Source: Pseudeuparius sepicola (Eukaryota > Arthropoda > Insecta > Coleoptera > Anthribidae). From it: a stretch of 64,000 nucleotides of DNA. The translations under genes were made by a program, and so were the position numbers. Position 1 is the stretch's first letter. Each line of letters opens with the position of its first letter. Positions 36,301 to 47,479 of the stretch are shown piece after piece. The notes under the pieces were generated by a model that worked only from the letters and a program-made list of their open reading frames with translations, had not been told where the DNA came from and did no database searches. The DNA lies in assembly GCA_963920635.1 (NCBI GenBank), contig OY987301.1, positions 46,971,820-47,035,819 on the forward strand. The letters are read 5' to 3'.

Positions 36301-36652
36301 TGTTAGAGATATGCCCAGATAGATAACTTTCAGTCAAAGTTCAGTAGTGGTGTATTGAGGGCAGACGTTTAAAGTAATAGTCAATCAAGTTTTACAGAAT
36401 CTATCGATTAAAAGGAATCTGGAAGTAAGAAACAGGCAGATAAGCGTAAAATGTACAATCTAAGTCGGCTAGATTAAACGGCCGATTAAATAACAACGCG
36501 GTGAGTTAAGATTAAGCGGCAAGCAAGCTCAGAACAGTGCTGGTTTATCCGCTGGCCGCTCGGGGCGTGCGCCCAGGGGCTCGGCCCCTGCGGGACCGGT
36601 CCCGGTCTGCACATTTATATCGATACAGCACGCAAAAACATTGTAACTGACA
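36301..36652 (-). mobile_element. candidate LTR of a retrotransposon (minus strand)
   Basis: Read on the minus strand, the 352-bp segment begins TGTCAG and ends CTAACA-like (plus TGTTAG at 36301), giving TG...CA with short inverted ends. A TATA-like ATATAAA is at 36614-36620, then GC-rich sequence and an initiator-like stretch. A primer-site-like TGGCGCC follows its end. No second LTR or gag-pol frame is found in the window, so a truncated copy is the most that can be claimed. Confidence 0.35.
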
Positions 36653-36769
36653 AAAGTCTAGTTTTCAGGAGAGTGGTTTGAAAATTTTGGTTATTAAAAA
36701 TGCTAATATATTTTCAACTAATGGACATTTTTTGTACTTTTTCGATAGAAAGCTTTTAGATGAGTAGTA

Positions 36770-37100
36770 GTTACTTTTTAGAACAAGCCAGTTTTTCTAC
36801 CTTTTTTGTACTTGCAATTCCAAAAATTTAATCAATTTTACGGTATAAACATTGCACAGTCCTTTACAATGTTTTTACATGGTACAATTTTAAATATTAT
36901 ATTGATTTTAAACAATTTCCGTGCAAATAGGTAACACCTTAGAAAGTGTGACTATCTTAAAATAGATAATATTCGTTTGATTTAGCATACACATGAAAAA
37001 TTAAATGGCTGCATTAAATTGTACAACAGGTAAAAATGGAAAAACGGACTTCTTTTAGTCCCTAATAAGTATTCACTTCCCAATTTTAAACGTATCCTGT
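36770..37100. repeat. dispersed repeat, second copy of 14870-15150
   Basis: Collinear blocks with the earlier copy, clearly diverged. Unknown family. Confidence 0.5.
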
Positions 37101-39500
37101 CTCAATAAACTTCGTGTAAGAACATTGCAAATGCCATTACCTTTAAAAAACTTGTGATTTTTCCAGGCAAAAATAAGTAGCCTTAAAATGTTTAAACAGT
37201 CAAAATTGTAATTGTCTTTACAAATTAAATTATAAAAACTGTTGGAACTGTAATTAACTTTACTATGTTATAGCTCTGAAAACTTCAATTTTGTCATATA
37301 CATTGGGATCCAAAAATATCCCCTAAGACCTCACAAATGCGAAAAAGTGAAAATCTCAAAAATGTCACTTGTAATGTTCTTGCATGCGTGTATCGATATG
37401 TAGAAATTATAAATCAATAATGATGTCAATAAAAATAAAATATCCACTGCGAAAATAAAAACAGAAAACAGTGCAATTTATTTGATCAGTTTCTAGAAAA
37501 TATTCTGCATGCACATTTATGTTCTTATTTTCTATTTCGTAATAAAAAATGAAACATCAAATTTTGTTTCACTTGTAAAAAAGAGGCCGGAGGCAGATTA
37601 TTAAAAGGGGCCCTATATCTATAGCGGCCAGGGCCCTAAGTTTGGCTAAACAGGCGCTGCTCAAAAACATTCGGATTGACAAATAGCAAGCTTCTAATAC
37701 TAAAGGATCACACAAATAGTTAATCCTATCCTATCTAGCTTGGTTATCTAAATCTGGCAAAAGATAGGGGCCACGCTTTTTCCTCCAACAGTTTAAAATG
37801 GTTGATAGGACGAATAAGGTCGGTGGGAACAGTTCTATCCTAAGATTAGGCACTCAGCAAGAACTATGTCGGAAGTTAGAGAGCCTCCTTGGCAGCCGCA
37901 GCATATTTATGTGGTCTGGATGGCGCCGCCTAGCGGTGACTGTGCTCGCCGCCCATTGGTCGAGGCCGCGGCGAAGGATCGGGTGATTGACCCCACCATT
38001 CTGGCATAAAAACGGCAACTGGAGGCTATGCGAGTTGTTGCAGCCCCCACAGGTCCCTGGCGGTGATTTCTCTGAGAAGGGCTACCTGGTTCTGTGTCCC
38101 TCATCCTTCTGATAAATCAAAAAATGATTCTTAAGCGGAGGAAAGCCGAAGAGTAATCCCAAATTAGGCTTTTTGCGCAAATGCTAATGACGGCCATTAT
38201 GCGCGTTGCTCGCTACAGATCGAAAAAAACCATTTTATGGGCCAAAATGTTGAATCACCACGTACTTTCTGTACATTGAGTCTTAAACTGGTAACTTCGT
38301 TTCAGTTGGTATTGTTTATTATTATTATTATTATTATTACTTTGATTACCATTTTTTTATCTTAAATCGTTTTCGCGGAACTAAGTATTTTACGGTTTTT
38401 CAAAGAATTAGTTTTAATAAAACTGCCTAAAAGAGGAATTATTGTTCAGTTGAAGATTAAATTATAATGCGCTGAAAACTGTAACGCTTCAATAGAAATT
38501 TCGCTGGAAACATTATTGTATTTATTCTCAGAGTCTTATTACTAATGGTGCCAACATTAATGCCAGCCTGGCCGTAATTCAAATTGACCTCACGGGTTAT
38601 TGTAACAACAGCATACACGCTCCTGCTCTGAAGCTAAAAAGAGACAAGTATAGAGTCGCCGTCGTTGGCGTTGTCAAACAAAAGGTTTGGCACGTGGTTT
38701 GTCGGTTCGGTTCAAGTTATTTAAGTTTTTAATTGTTTCGTCTTGTGTTTCAATCTATGGATTTTCGAAACTTTTTTTGATGATCTATTCAGATATTATT
38801 CCGTTTGTTGACTGTGCAATCGTGTAGTGTTTGTAATTATCAAAAATTCACCAATGAATGGCTTCTGCTTCTGTAGTGACTGTGCAAGAAATACAAAAAT
38901 AAGGGGCACATTGACTTATGAAAAAACGTTTAGAAATAAAGGAAAAAGGACGCCCAAAACCTATTCTATATGGAAAACAAACCACAAAAGACAGGGAAAT
39001 AAATTGACAGGTATTTTGAGTGAATTATGTACCACATTTCTGACTGGACTTGTGGATGCAATTTAAAAACATCTTTTTTTTTGTTTTCCCTGTACTTTGT
39101 TTTGTCTGATGATTCATTATGAACTAAAACTGGCATTACTGACACAAATCATTTAAAAGAAAAAAAACATGCTTCTTCTACCATATATGGTAGATATACA
39201 TACATATACAAATAATGCTATGAATTTCGGTAGCCTTGGACGCGATGGACTCTAACGATAAAGTAACGCAAAATTTAGCAAAATTATGGACTATGTAAAA
39301 TTCTGCTGTGCATTTGACCTCAAACACCAGTGATTTCTCGTAACTACATAAAAGGTGAGTGATATATCTTTTATTTGCTCTATTTATAAGTAAAAGACAT
39401 AAAAAATACATGCAAGTTAGTTTGTGCGTGTCACTATCCACCACAATTTGGTACCGCACTCTTGTAAAGTAAAGTAGGTACAGTTTCTTATATTTGATTT
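37101..39500. other. unannotated sequence with GC-rich patches
   Basis: A GC-rich patch at 37800-38110 looks promoter-like (CpG-rich, 'cataaaaac') but lacks coding support. An ATT run lies at about 38315-38338. Near 38640-39066 a promoter-like stretch precedes a basic, Lys-rich frame ending in a donor-like CAG|GTATTT; no family is recognised. Confidence 0.3.
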
Positions 39501-39817
39501 TTGGAGAAAGAGTCATTCTTGATAAATAGTTTTGCTTGTCCTGGGAATCCTTCAGATGTTGCTAGGACGTCGCGTCGTTACAATAGACGGGGCGCCAAAA
39601 AATGGGGAATCTTGAAATGACCTCAACAGCAAAGTGACATTCTTTCTAAAATTTTTAAAAACATTGTTAAAGGTAAGTTGTTTAGAAAAGTTATGACAGA
39701 ATACCATTTTAGGCAAATTGCACAATTTTAATTATTTATGAAAAATTTAGTCATTTTAAATAAAGTAATGGAACAGGTACTTAATAACAAAGATTTGTTT
39801 ACAAAGAAACAACAATA

Positions 39818-40410
39818 TTATTGTACATGAAAGCCTCCAACATCTACACATTGTTCAACCCTTTTCCTGAATTCTTCATACACATTGGCGATGATATCGG
39901 CAGTAATCGGCAATATTTTCTACAATTTTCTCTTTTAATAAGTCAAGGTCATCATTAAAAACATTGTCATAAACCCTCTGCTTTAAATACCCCCAAAGAA
40001 AAAATATAAGGGGTCAAATCAGGCGACCTGTCTGGCCAAGGGATTGGTCTAAATCGTCCACTCCTTCTGTTAGGGAAACGGGTATTCAGCCAATGTCTAG
40101 CTTCAATAATTGTACAATGCGATGGACATCCGTCTTGTTGAAACAATAAATTTGTTCTATCCTCTAAATTTTCATCTTCTAATTCGCTGAAAACAAAATC
40201 CAAAATTTCTAGGTATGATTGTCCGTTTAGAATTCATTCAAAAAAAAATAAGGGCCAATTATTTTATTAAACATTGCCATACATTAACTTTTTAAAATTT
40301 CTGGCTGTTGGTTACAGTATGATAATGTGTATTTTCTTTTGCCCAGTATCTACAACTTTGCGTTGATATTACTCCATTAGTTGTAAATAAGCCTCGTTTC
40401 GCAAAATATC
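39818..40410 (-). pseudogene. mariner-type transposase, catalytic and C-terminal region
   Basis: On the minus strand: TNGVISTQSCRYWAKEN, then LLFQQDGCPSHCTIIEARHW (second catalytic Asp in QQDG), then PWPDRSPDLTP (third region), and after frame changes GYLKQRVYDNVFNDDLDLLK and a C-terminus EEFRKRVEQCVDVGGFHVQ before a stop at 39818-39820. This order is typical of insect IS630-Tc1-mariner transposases. At least two frameshifts and loss of the first Asp and the N-terminus make it inactive. No flanking terminal repeats could be assigned. Confidence 0.85.
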
Positions 40411-40559
40411 CAAGTTCGGCTCTTTGATCCGATGACGTCAGGCTCACAGAAACTCCAACCTCTGTCTGCACGAAAAGGTAACACTTAGTCCAAAAGCAGA
40501 CCCGTCGAGGGTACACAAAGCAGATGACCTGAACATGAGCGCAGATTTCAATAGTTCCA

Positions 40560-41151
40560 TGACTGAACCAACCAAAACTACTCTATCCAGCGTGAAACAG
40601 TATACCTACCTTGTGGATGACTATGTATCTTGAAACAGTGATCGTACCATTGACTGACAATATATCAGTCAACGATCGTAGACCCTTTCCATACGTCACA
40701 ATAAAAATCGATATTTCCTCGTGCTAAGATTAAGTTACTATACCGAATTTCGATCACCTTGAAATTTTAGCATGTTATCAACAAATAAACATTGTTAAAG
40801 CATTCGGAGGATGATAATAATTAATTGAAACATGGTAACGGTGTTTTAACCTAAAATTCCGTTACAACTTAGGTACATGTTTATAATATAATATCTAATA
40901 ATAACTGTACTATAAATATAAATTCTGACGGATATAAAGTTTAAATTGAAAATACCTACTGCACCTATAGTTTCTATGTTACTGTGTTAATAAATACGTT
41001 TCATCACCACTCGATTTTTTGAAAATATCTCGTTATTGAAAAGTTGTTAGTTCATTCAAATTCATATTTTGGGGCATGTCGAAGAATTTTTCTCTTTATA
41101 ATTTTAAATGTCTCTCTGAAAGTGAAATATGTAAGCAGTAATAATACTCTA
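40560..41151. other. unannotated sequence with a GTAACGG palindrome
   Basis: Positions 40830-40863 carry GTAACGG...CCGTTAC arms, similar to 36005-36038. Nothing else is recognised. Confidence 0.45.
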
Positions 41152-41153
41152 TA

Positions 41154-41602
41154 CGGGGTGATTCAGTTTGAGATACGAAGTGGGTCAAATTGGGGCAAAG
41201 TTGTGCCTTTGTGTGCCTAACAATATGCCGTTGAAAAAGTTAAAATATTCTCATAGGTTGATGAAATATTTCAGAAAAACTGAATTTTTGAAAATTAAAT
41301 TTTTTTCTGACGCCATTTGTGAAAATATTGGATAAAAATTGAACTTTCCCATTGCATCTTCTTCTGGACTACATAATGGTATTTTTAGATAAGTATTTTG
41401 TCGAACCGAAACTCTAAAAATACCACGATATAGGCCAGAAGAAGTTAAAATGGGAAAATTCACTTCATTTTCCAATATTTTGGCAAATGACACCAGAAAA
41501 AATTGAAGCTAATTTTTCAGAAATTCGGTTTTTCTTAAATAAATCAACGACCTATGAAAATATTTAGGGAACCATGTTTAGAACCGAAACTGAATCACCC
41601 TG
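41154..41602. mobile_element. CAGGGTGATTCAGTTT foldback MITE
   Basis: Left end CGGGGTGATTCAGTTT (first bases mutated), right end in reverse complement CAGGGTGATTCAGTTT. TA flanks (41152-41153, 41603-41604). Arms pair across most of the 449 bp. No coding sequence. Confidence 0.83.
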
Positions 41603-41676
41603 TAGAAATTAATTATAATTAAAAGTGTCCTGTTGTACTCCAGTCGATTTAAATGTAAATTCAATACCTTCTCATA

Positions 41677-41999
41677 TAGTGTGTCCCCGGATAAGTGAAG
41701 CGACTTTTATGAAATATAAAACATTTTCGAATTGAAATTTCTGCTGCTGAGTTTAGCCTTGCTTGTCTTAAAACTAATTTGTGATATACATAATTTTAAT
41801 TTTGGCAAATCAAGTGCCCATTCCTTGTAAGTTTGGTAAAAAACTGATTTTGACACTATATTACAAAGTGTTCTTTTTGGGGGACATATCACGAAGTGTT
41901 ATTAATAAAATCTGTTAAAAAAAAAATTATGTAAAATTTTACATTTTACTTTAATTAAGCCCTTTACAAGAGTCATTTTACCTATCCAAGAACATACTG
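41677..41999. mobile_element. MITE with TAGTGTGTCC/CAGTATGTTC ends
   Basis: Left TAGTGTGTCCCCGGATAAGT and right, in reverse complement, CAGTATGTTCTTGGATAGGT, with TA on both sides. A diverged member of the group seen at 11828 and 32718. Confidence 0.6.
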
Positions 42000-42520
42000 T
42001 ATGTCTGCTTAGGTTACATGGTCGTGAAACTGACCTAGAAAAAGATTTCGCAAGACCTTTTTTGTATAAATCCATTCCAGTCTCCGGATTAAACCTCGAT
42101 CAAGCCTAAGTAATTCTAGATTAAGTGCCGGCGCTAGAAATTTATTATCCTTGGTGGAGTCGCCTCTGGGGCCTGGACTCTGGCGGGAGTTGCCATCTCA
42201 GACCCCGTAATAAATGATAATTCATGATAATATAAATCGGTGGAGCTACCCCACCCGGCCAGACAACCCGGCGGCCAACATTCGGATCGTCTGAACATTC
42301 CGCGATTATACGAATTAATTCCGAACACGAGATAATTCAACTTACGACGGTTAGTTTAGTTGGGGTGGTTATTGGAGGTTGCTAGGGATGGAAATTAGAA
42401 AACTATATACACTGCCCCAAGATATTAACGTACCACCTATTAAAATTTATTTTAAAAGTTCATCTTAGTATTTAGTATTTCCACCTTTACTTAAGATAGT
42501 GGACTGCCATCGACGGACCA
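42000..42520. other. unannotated sequence, moderately GC-rich
   Basis: The GC-richer block at 42120-42345 has no recognised motif. Confidence 0.35.
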
Positions 42521-42529
42521 CACCTAGAA

Positions 42530-43170
42530 TAATGATCATTCCATATTTGCACCTGTCCCACTTCCTCTATGTTATATTGGTTGTGATGATATCTTTAAGC
42601 TTCTGACAAGAATATCCCAAATATGTTCAATACCATTGAGGCCCAGAGCACGTGCCGGCCATTCCATAGTGGCAATTTCAACCACCGTAACTTAATTTTG
42701 TTCTAACCGTGCAGTGTGAGTTCAGGCAATATCTTACATGAATAGCAGCATGCTGATGCAGAGGACCTATCCGATGTGCAACGCTCGCAGCATTGAGATT
42801 GCCATTATTTATAGCAGCACCAAGTCCAAGCGTCAAATAATCCCCACCTAGACCATAAATCATCCTCCATCAAATAAAGTTCCATTCATAAAGTTGAATT
42901 GTGCATATTGCTTATTTGGTGTCGATAAGGAGAACTCGTTCCTCCTAATCGGCCTTCAACCAACGGAAAAGTTTAACCGGAATCTACGGTGATCTATATT
43001 CCGTCAAGGCTGACCCTCGGGCATACAGGACCTCGAGTTAGCTTCCCTGACACGCTGACAAACAGTTTCCTTGCTTACTCGAACAGCTTCTACTATCTTT
43101 TAAGATAACGGGTTTAGCCAAAAGTATTAAAAATCGGCCTTGGATCGCATTTGTGGCGCTATTTCTGCTT
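42530..43170 (-). pseudogene. Tc1-family transposase, heavily frameshifted
   Basis: Minus-strand pieces in order: MIYGLGGDYLTLGLGAAINN then GNLNAA (the 'GGSVMVWGG...NGNLNA' region); DIA*THTARLEQN (the 'DNARPHTARL' second catalytic Asp region with a stop); VVEIATMEWPARALGLNGIE then HIWDILVRSLKD (the 'WPA.SPDLNPIEHIWD' third region, with Asp and Pro changed). The order and spacing are those of Tc1 transposases. The region upstream to about 43170 fits the N-terminal part but is too decayed to read. Multiple shifts and stops show long inactivity. Confidence 0.82.
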
Positions 43171-44266
43171 TTTTCACTTATTCGTCACCTTTGCAAAATA
43201 TGTTGGAATTGTTATTGGCATTTACACCAAACCTTTGGATTATTCGGTAGCTCCGGCCATCTTCTACCAACATTACTGCGCTTGAGTACATTCTTTTCGC
43301 GTCATGTTTCCATGACAAATAAATTATATATGACATTAAATTTACCATTTTACGAATTTATTCCTATTCCTATAAAAAATCACCATGAGGAAAAAAAAAC
43401 ACTGGATCTCTATGTTCGGGGGATTTAGTTTTACTCTGGGAGACACAACAGGTGATCTAAGTAATAAATAAGATTATTATGTGGTCAACAGAATAGCCTT
43501 ACGTGTGGCTATTCTGTGCCATGGTAACAATAATTGAATAGACAAGGACATATCTTTATTCCTCGACTGCCTCGTTTTCGACATATAGGTAGGGTGTTTA
43601 AATTCTCAAGAAATTTAAGGGCTCTACAATCTACAGGCTTGTCAGTTGTTAAAACGCGTATTTGTGAATTCAAAATTTTGCGTGAAATGACGCATCATCC
43701 TAAATTCTGGCTCTTTTAAGCTTTATTTACACATAAAATATTGCTATGGAAATACTAGTCAATTTTAGTTAAAATGAAAAATGGTTTGCCTGAAGAAAAT
43801 GTTCTCTGTGCACTCTAAAAGTATATCATTTTCATAATGATATTTAGGTTAGGTCCAAATTCAAAATTTCGTGTTGAAACTTTAAATGTATTTTTTATAT
43901 GATTTAGAATAATTATAAAAAAAATCTAATAATATGGAAAAAATGTGTTCATTCTACGCTTCTCCACTAAACCCCTTTACACGTCCTATACGAATACGAA
44001 ATTATGTGAAATGTAGGGCAAAATATTATTTTCTTAAAATCGGCAGTGAAGTGTCCCAAAATCGTCATTAAAAGCTCAGAAATCGGCACTGAAGTAGCCC
44101 ATTATTGTACGATTATTTCAATAAGTAGGCCTTGGCGAGATGTAAACATCAAACGTCAGACGTGGAGCCATCGCCCGTCAAAAGTGACCAAATATTCAAA
44201 ACGCCGCCATAGGCCCATTTAACTTTTCGTACACATTGCGAAATTGTTACCTATAGCACCGCAATC
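43171..44266. other. unannotated sequence
   Basis: A lone 'tagggtgtttaaattctc' near 43588 is a possible element end. The block 44040-44160 repeats 'cggcactgaagt'-like words also present in the hairpin at 45559. No gene recognised. Confidence 0.4.
43488..43517. repeat. 30-bp palindrome shared with 4752-4780
   Basis: ACAGAATAGCC and GGCTATTCTGT arms around TTACGTGT. The reverse complement of the whole is at 4752-4780 with one base missing. Confidence 0.6.
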
Positions 44267-44274
44267 TTTCAGTA

Positions 44275-45319
44275 CAGTGGCGGATACAGAGGGAAGGGGC
44301 GGGGGGGCGACCGCCCCCCCTTTTTCTACAACCATTATTACAACCGGAGTATTATTAGGTACCTAATCTAAAAACGCTCTTTAATTGCATTCTAGAAATG
44401 ACATTTCTTAATTTGGTAATACAAGGTTGGCAGCAATGTTTTGGGCACCTACAGGGACCTATTTAGCATGTCCGGCAGAAATGTCAGAACTTGTAACAGA
44501 TGCCTAACTTTAACCTTGATATTCGATCTCTGTGTCTGTGGCTCTAACCTATTGTAACTTCAAACACATAAACTATAACTATAGCCTTTTTCTATGCTTC
44601 AAAGAACAGAGTTTAATGTTATTTTTTTAATTTAAATTTAGGATTCGTGTGTGTAAAGTGTAAAATGTAAATTCTGCTGATTACGGCCCTGTCCTCCGTC
44701 ACCTATCAATAGTATCAATATGGGATTTGTAGGGACATGAAATATTTACCTGTCACAATCTAGTGTAGAATTAAAGAGCGTGTTTAGTATAATATATAGC
44801 TTGTTCTGTCAACACCAGTACGAAGTCGCATTGCGACAACGGCAAGAAAATTTTTAAGCATACTTGCCAGCTTCCCGATAAGCAATGCATAGGCGGAAAT
44901 AAAAAATTTTTCTTCACTTAAAAGAATTAAAACATGGTTACGTACCAATATGGTCCAAGACAGACTAAGTAATTTAACCCTATTAAAGATACACCGCAAT
45001 GTACCCATAAATGAAGATAAGATCAGTTTGTGCGAAAGGAGAGAAAATATGATTTTATTTTGTAATAAGTACATTATTTTTTAAATCTAAAGAATTATTG
45101 TTTCTTTGTGTGATTTTGTTTTGTTACGTTTATTATTTAAGTTTTTTTATTTTGTTTGGGTAAATATTTTTTTGTTTTTTTTTTCTAGAGAAATAAATTA
45201 TTTTATTTTTCACAAAAATATAAATATATTATATTCTAATAATTTCCCTTAACCCGGCATCTCAGGAAAAATTTTTACCAAGCCGCCCCCCCGTTTAAAT
45301 TTGCCTGGATCCGCCTCTG
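44275..45319 (+). mobile_element. hAT element, deleted, with 8-bp target duplication
   Basis: Ends CAGTGGCGGATACAG and, in reverse complement, CAGAGGCGGATCCAG, a typical hAT terminus. Flanks are TTTCAGTA (44267-44274) and TTTCAATA (45320-45327), an 8-bp duplication with one difference. G- and C-runs lie just inside each end. A hAT dimerisation-domain relic is inside. The 1045-bp copy lacks most of the transposase. Confidence 0.88.
44830..45084 (+). pseudogene. hAT transposase, C-terminal dimerisation domain
   Basis: The frame reads KFLSILASFPISNA, a stop, AEIKNFSSLKRIKTWLR, TNMVQDRLSNLTLLKIHRNV and ends at a stop at 45084. This matches the hAT C-terminal dimerisation domain ('LA.LPVSNASAERSFS.LKRIKT.LR..M...RL..L.LL.IH.D'). 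A single internal stop and loss of everything upstream inactivate it. It lies in sense orientation within the 44275-45319 element. Confidence 0.88.
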
Positions 45320-45443
45320 TTTCAATATAAATATTTTAGTAGGTTTGAATATCAATAGATTTGTTATGGAGGCAGCAAAATAGGCAGCAGTTTGTATTTT
45401 CTGTCAGAAAGTGCCGTGTCTCGTCATATTGATCTAGGTAGAG

Positions 45444-45497
45444 CGATCGTCAAAGTCAAGCAACGCCGCGCGTAGTCGGTTCATGGACGGGTGATCC
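45444..45497 (+). ncRNA. 5S rRNA-like segment, possibly a 5S-derived SINE head
   Basis: CGATCGTCAAAGTCAAGCAA is followed by CGCCGCGCG, TAGT and TGGACGGGTGATCCC. This parallels the central and 3' part of insect 5S rRNA, where the internal promoter (box A, intermediate element, box C) lies. 'tctcgtc' precedes at 45418, separated by extra bases. The match is partial and judged by eye; an ancient 5S pseudogene or SINE is more likely than a functional gene. Confidence 0.4.
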
Positions 45498-45558
45498 CTT
45501 ATGATTATTTTTTCGCCTAATAAAATATTTTTTTTCCGATATAAAAAAATATAATATG

Positions 45559-45672
45559 TACCTCGGCACTGAAGTTCTTTTTATGACTCATGTCGTTTAT
45601 TTGCCTCGGCCAGAGGCCTCGGCAACTAAATTCCACATGAGTCAGAAAAAGTTTAACTTCAGTGCCTTGGTA
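45559..45672. repeat. 114-bp hairpin, 'tacctcggcactgaagtt' arms
   Basis: 'tacctcggcactgaagtt' at the left pairs with 'aacttcagtgccttggta' at the right, and 'atgactcatg' pairs with 'catgagtca' inside, with a GC-rich centre. A MITE-like structure. Confidence 0.7.
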
Positions 45673-45929
45673 CATAAATAACTATTCTTCCTTGTTTCGC
45701 AAGTAATACTAATTATTATTAGACCTTGTTCTCCCGCGTTGTATGTAATGTTTTATTTTTTTAAGGCAATCATTCTGTATTTTTCCGTCCCTCGACCAAT
45801 ATTTCACCGTCGACAAAGCCGCAACAAACCGCCCTAAAACCCGAAAACACATCTTAACTTGTCTTTCTGGAATAAACGTCTCCCCAGCTCCCTCAGCCAT
45901 AGTAGTTTATCATTGGAGTTAACATTTCC

Positions 45930-46085
45930 AGGAAATTGCGTTCTACCAGACCCGATATCCCACTGACAGAAATTAAATTGGTAGACAATTACTCTACTTC
46001 CGGTTTGCACAGCCCGTATTGATTCCAAACGCCGAATTATTTTCTGGGGAAATGTGTTTCAACTGGCAGCACAAAGAAAGGGGCT
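45930..46085. repeat. dispersed repeat, copy 1 (second at 48405-48600)
   Basis: Shared blocks: 'gatatccc.ctgacagaaatt' then 'aaattg..agacaatta', 'ttgattccaaa.gcc' and 'aactggcagc.caaag.aag'. Not recognised as any known element. Similarity is patchy. Confidence 0.65.
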
Positions 46086-46700
46086 TTGAATGTGACATTC
46101 CAGGGTGTTGGGAACACGAGGTAATGTAGATTGGTTTTTCTGTTCGCATTTGCGATATTGTTACTCGGATACACCAGCGCAGAGAAATGTGCTTCTAACC
46201 GCAGTTCAGAATTCTATTATATTTAAAATAAAAAAATAAACTCCTACTATATAAAAGAAATAGAAATTAACATGAAATTAAACGGGAAATAGTTGCAAAG
46301 ACTAATTTAGAAAATACAGAATGTCCGAAATTTAAGGCTCATTATGGGGATCACTTAACCCTTGGGTATAGGTATCTACCCCAAGGTTGAATGTTAGAGG
46401 GATAAAAGATCATATTATATGCCCCCGATTTTCATTTCTTATTAAGTTACAACACTGAGAACTAAGTGGTCGAATTGGATATAATTAGTAATAAATTGCA
46501 CTTATCATAGATAAAACTACACATAGACTGTCCGAACCATTGTTGAAATTTCCGCACACCACACCAAATATTTTGCAGACAATTTTAAATAAAAACTAAT
46601 AATTAAATTAAAATACCTAAACCTCAACATAGTATCGAGTCCTAAGAATTGTAAGACATTACAGTTTATATCTGTTTTCTTTCCGCTCCAAAATTTAAGT
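46086..46700. other. unannotated AT-rich sequence
   Basis: No gene or paired repeat recognised. Confidence 0.4.
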
Positions 46701-47086
46701 TTGAAAGTTGGTGTAGCGGTTTTTTTGCGAACGGTTTCAACAATGCTTCTGAGTATCTATGGCTCCTTTATATATGTATATGCTTGTACCAAATCTCAAC
46801 TCGATATCTCCAAAATTGCCAAAAATGCAACTAACTGTAACCCTCTGTATCTTTTAAAGGGAACGTTTGAATATAGGTAAGTAAATTAAATTGACATATT
46901 TTGACGTCAAGCATCTACCGTTAATGCTTTTCGCCTTCTTTTCTAGGACATCCTGTTTAACCTCTAATTCGTGTGGCAAAGATGCGTTCGTTGTTCCTTT
47001 CTCTACTTATGGGCCTAATCTTAAACCATAGATTAAAGGAGCCATAGATAGTCAAAAGCAAAAAATCCTGCTACACCAGCTTTCAA
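46701..47086. repeat. inverted repeat / MITE, about 386 bp
   Basis: 'ttgaaagttggtgtagcgg' at the left pairs with 'ctgctacaccagctttcaa' at the right, and 'ctatggctccttta' with 'aaggagccatag' inside. Confidence 0.7.
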
Positions 47087-47416
47087 GCTGCCCAAAGGGT
47101 GGAAACCTTGACACTTGACACACTTCCCAAAAATGAAAGACCCGGACATAACGCACACGCACACATCAAAATTGGCCTCGAAGCAGCTGCAATTAGTTTA
47201 TTATTATTATCACAAAAGCCCCAAAAGAAGAAAGGATATTATGTGATTGCCGTCTATCTATACAAGCTTTTATTGAACTTCACCTGTTAGTATGAACTGG
47301 TATGTGTGTTGCTGTTTGTATTAGTATATGTGGTCAAATTTTGTAACTGAATTTTAAATCACTGCCACCCAACCAATTGAGCTAAAATTTTGCACACACT
47401 TTTGGTGCTGTTGACG

Positions 47417-47463
47417 ATACAATCAAAGTCTAGAGAATACTATTCTCTAGACTTTGATACAAT
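47417..47463. mobile_element. 33-bp palindromic transposon scar, second copy, 7-bp direct repeats
   Basis: 47424-47456 is the reverse complement of the palindrome at 300-332. ATACAAT flanks it on both sides (47417-47423 and 47457-47463). The flanking repeat differs from that at 293, as expected for independent insertions. Confidence 0.82.
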
Positions 47464-47479
47464 CTAGTATACTCAATAT

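Noticed and set aside
36545..37640. Possible hAT element bounded by CTGGCCGCT and AGCGGCCAG
   Set aside because: Only 9 bp match and no 8-bp flanking duplication is present, unlike the two supported hAT elements.
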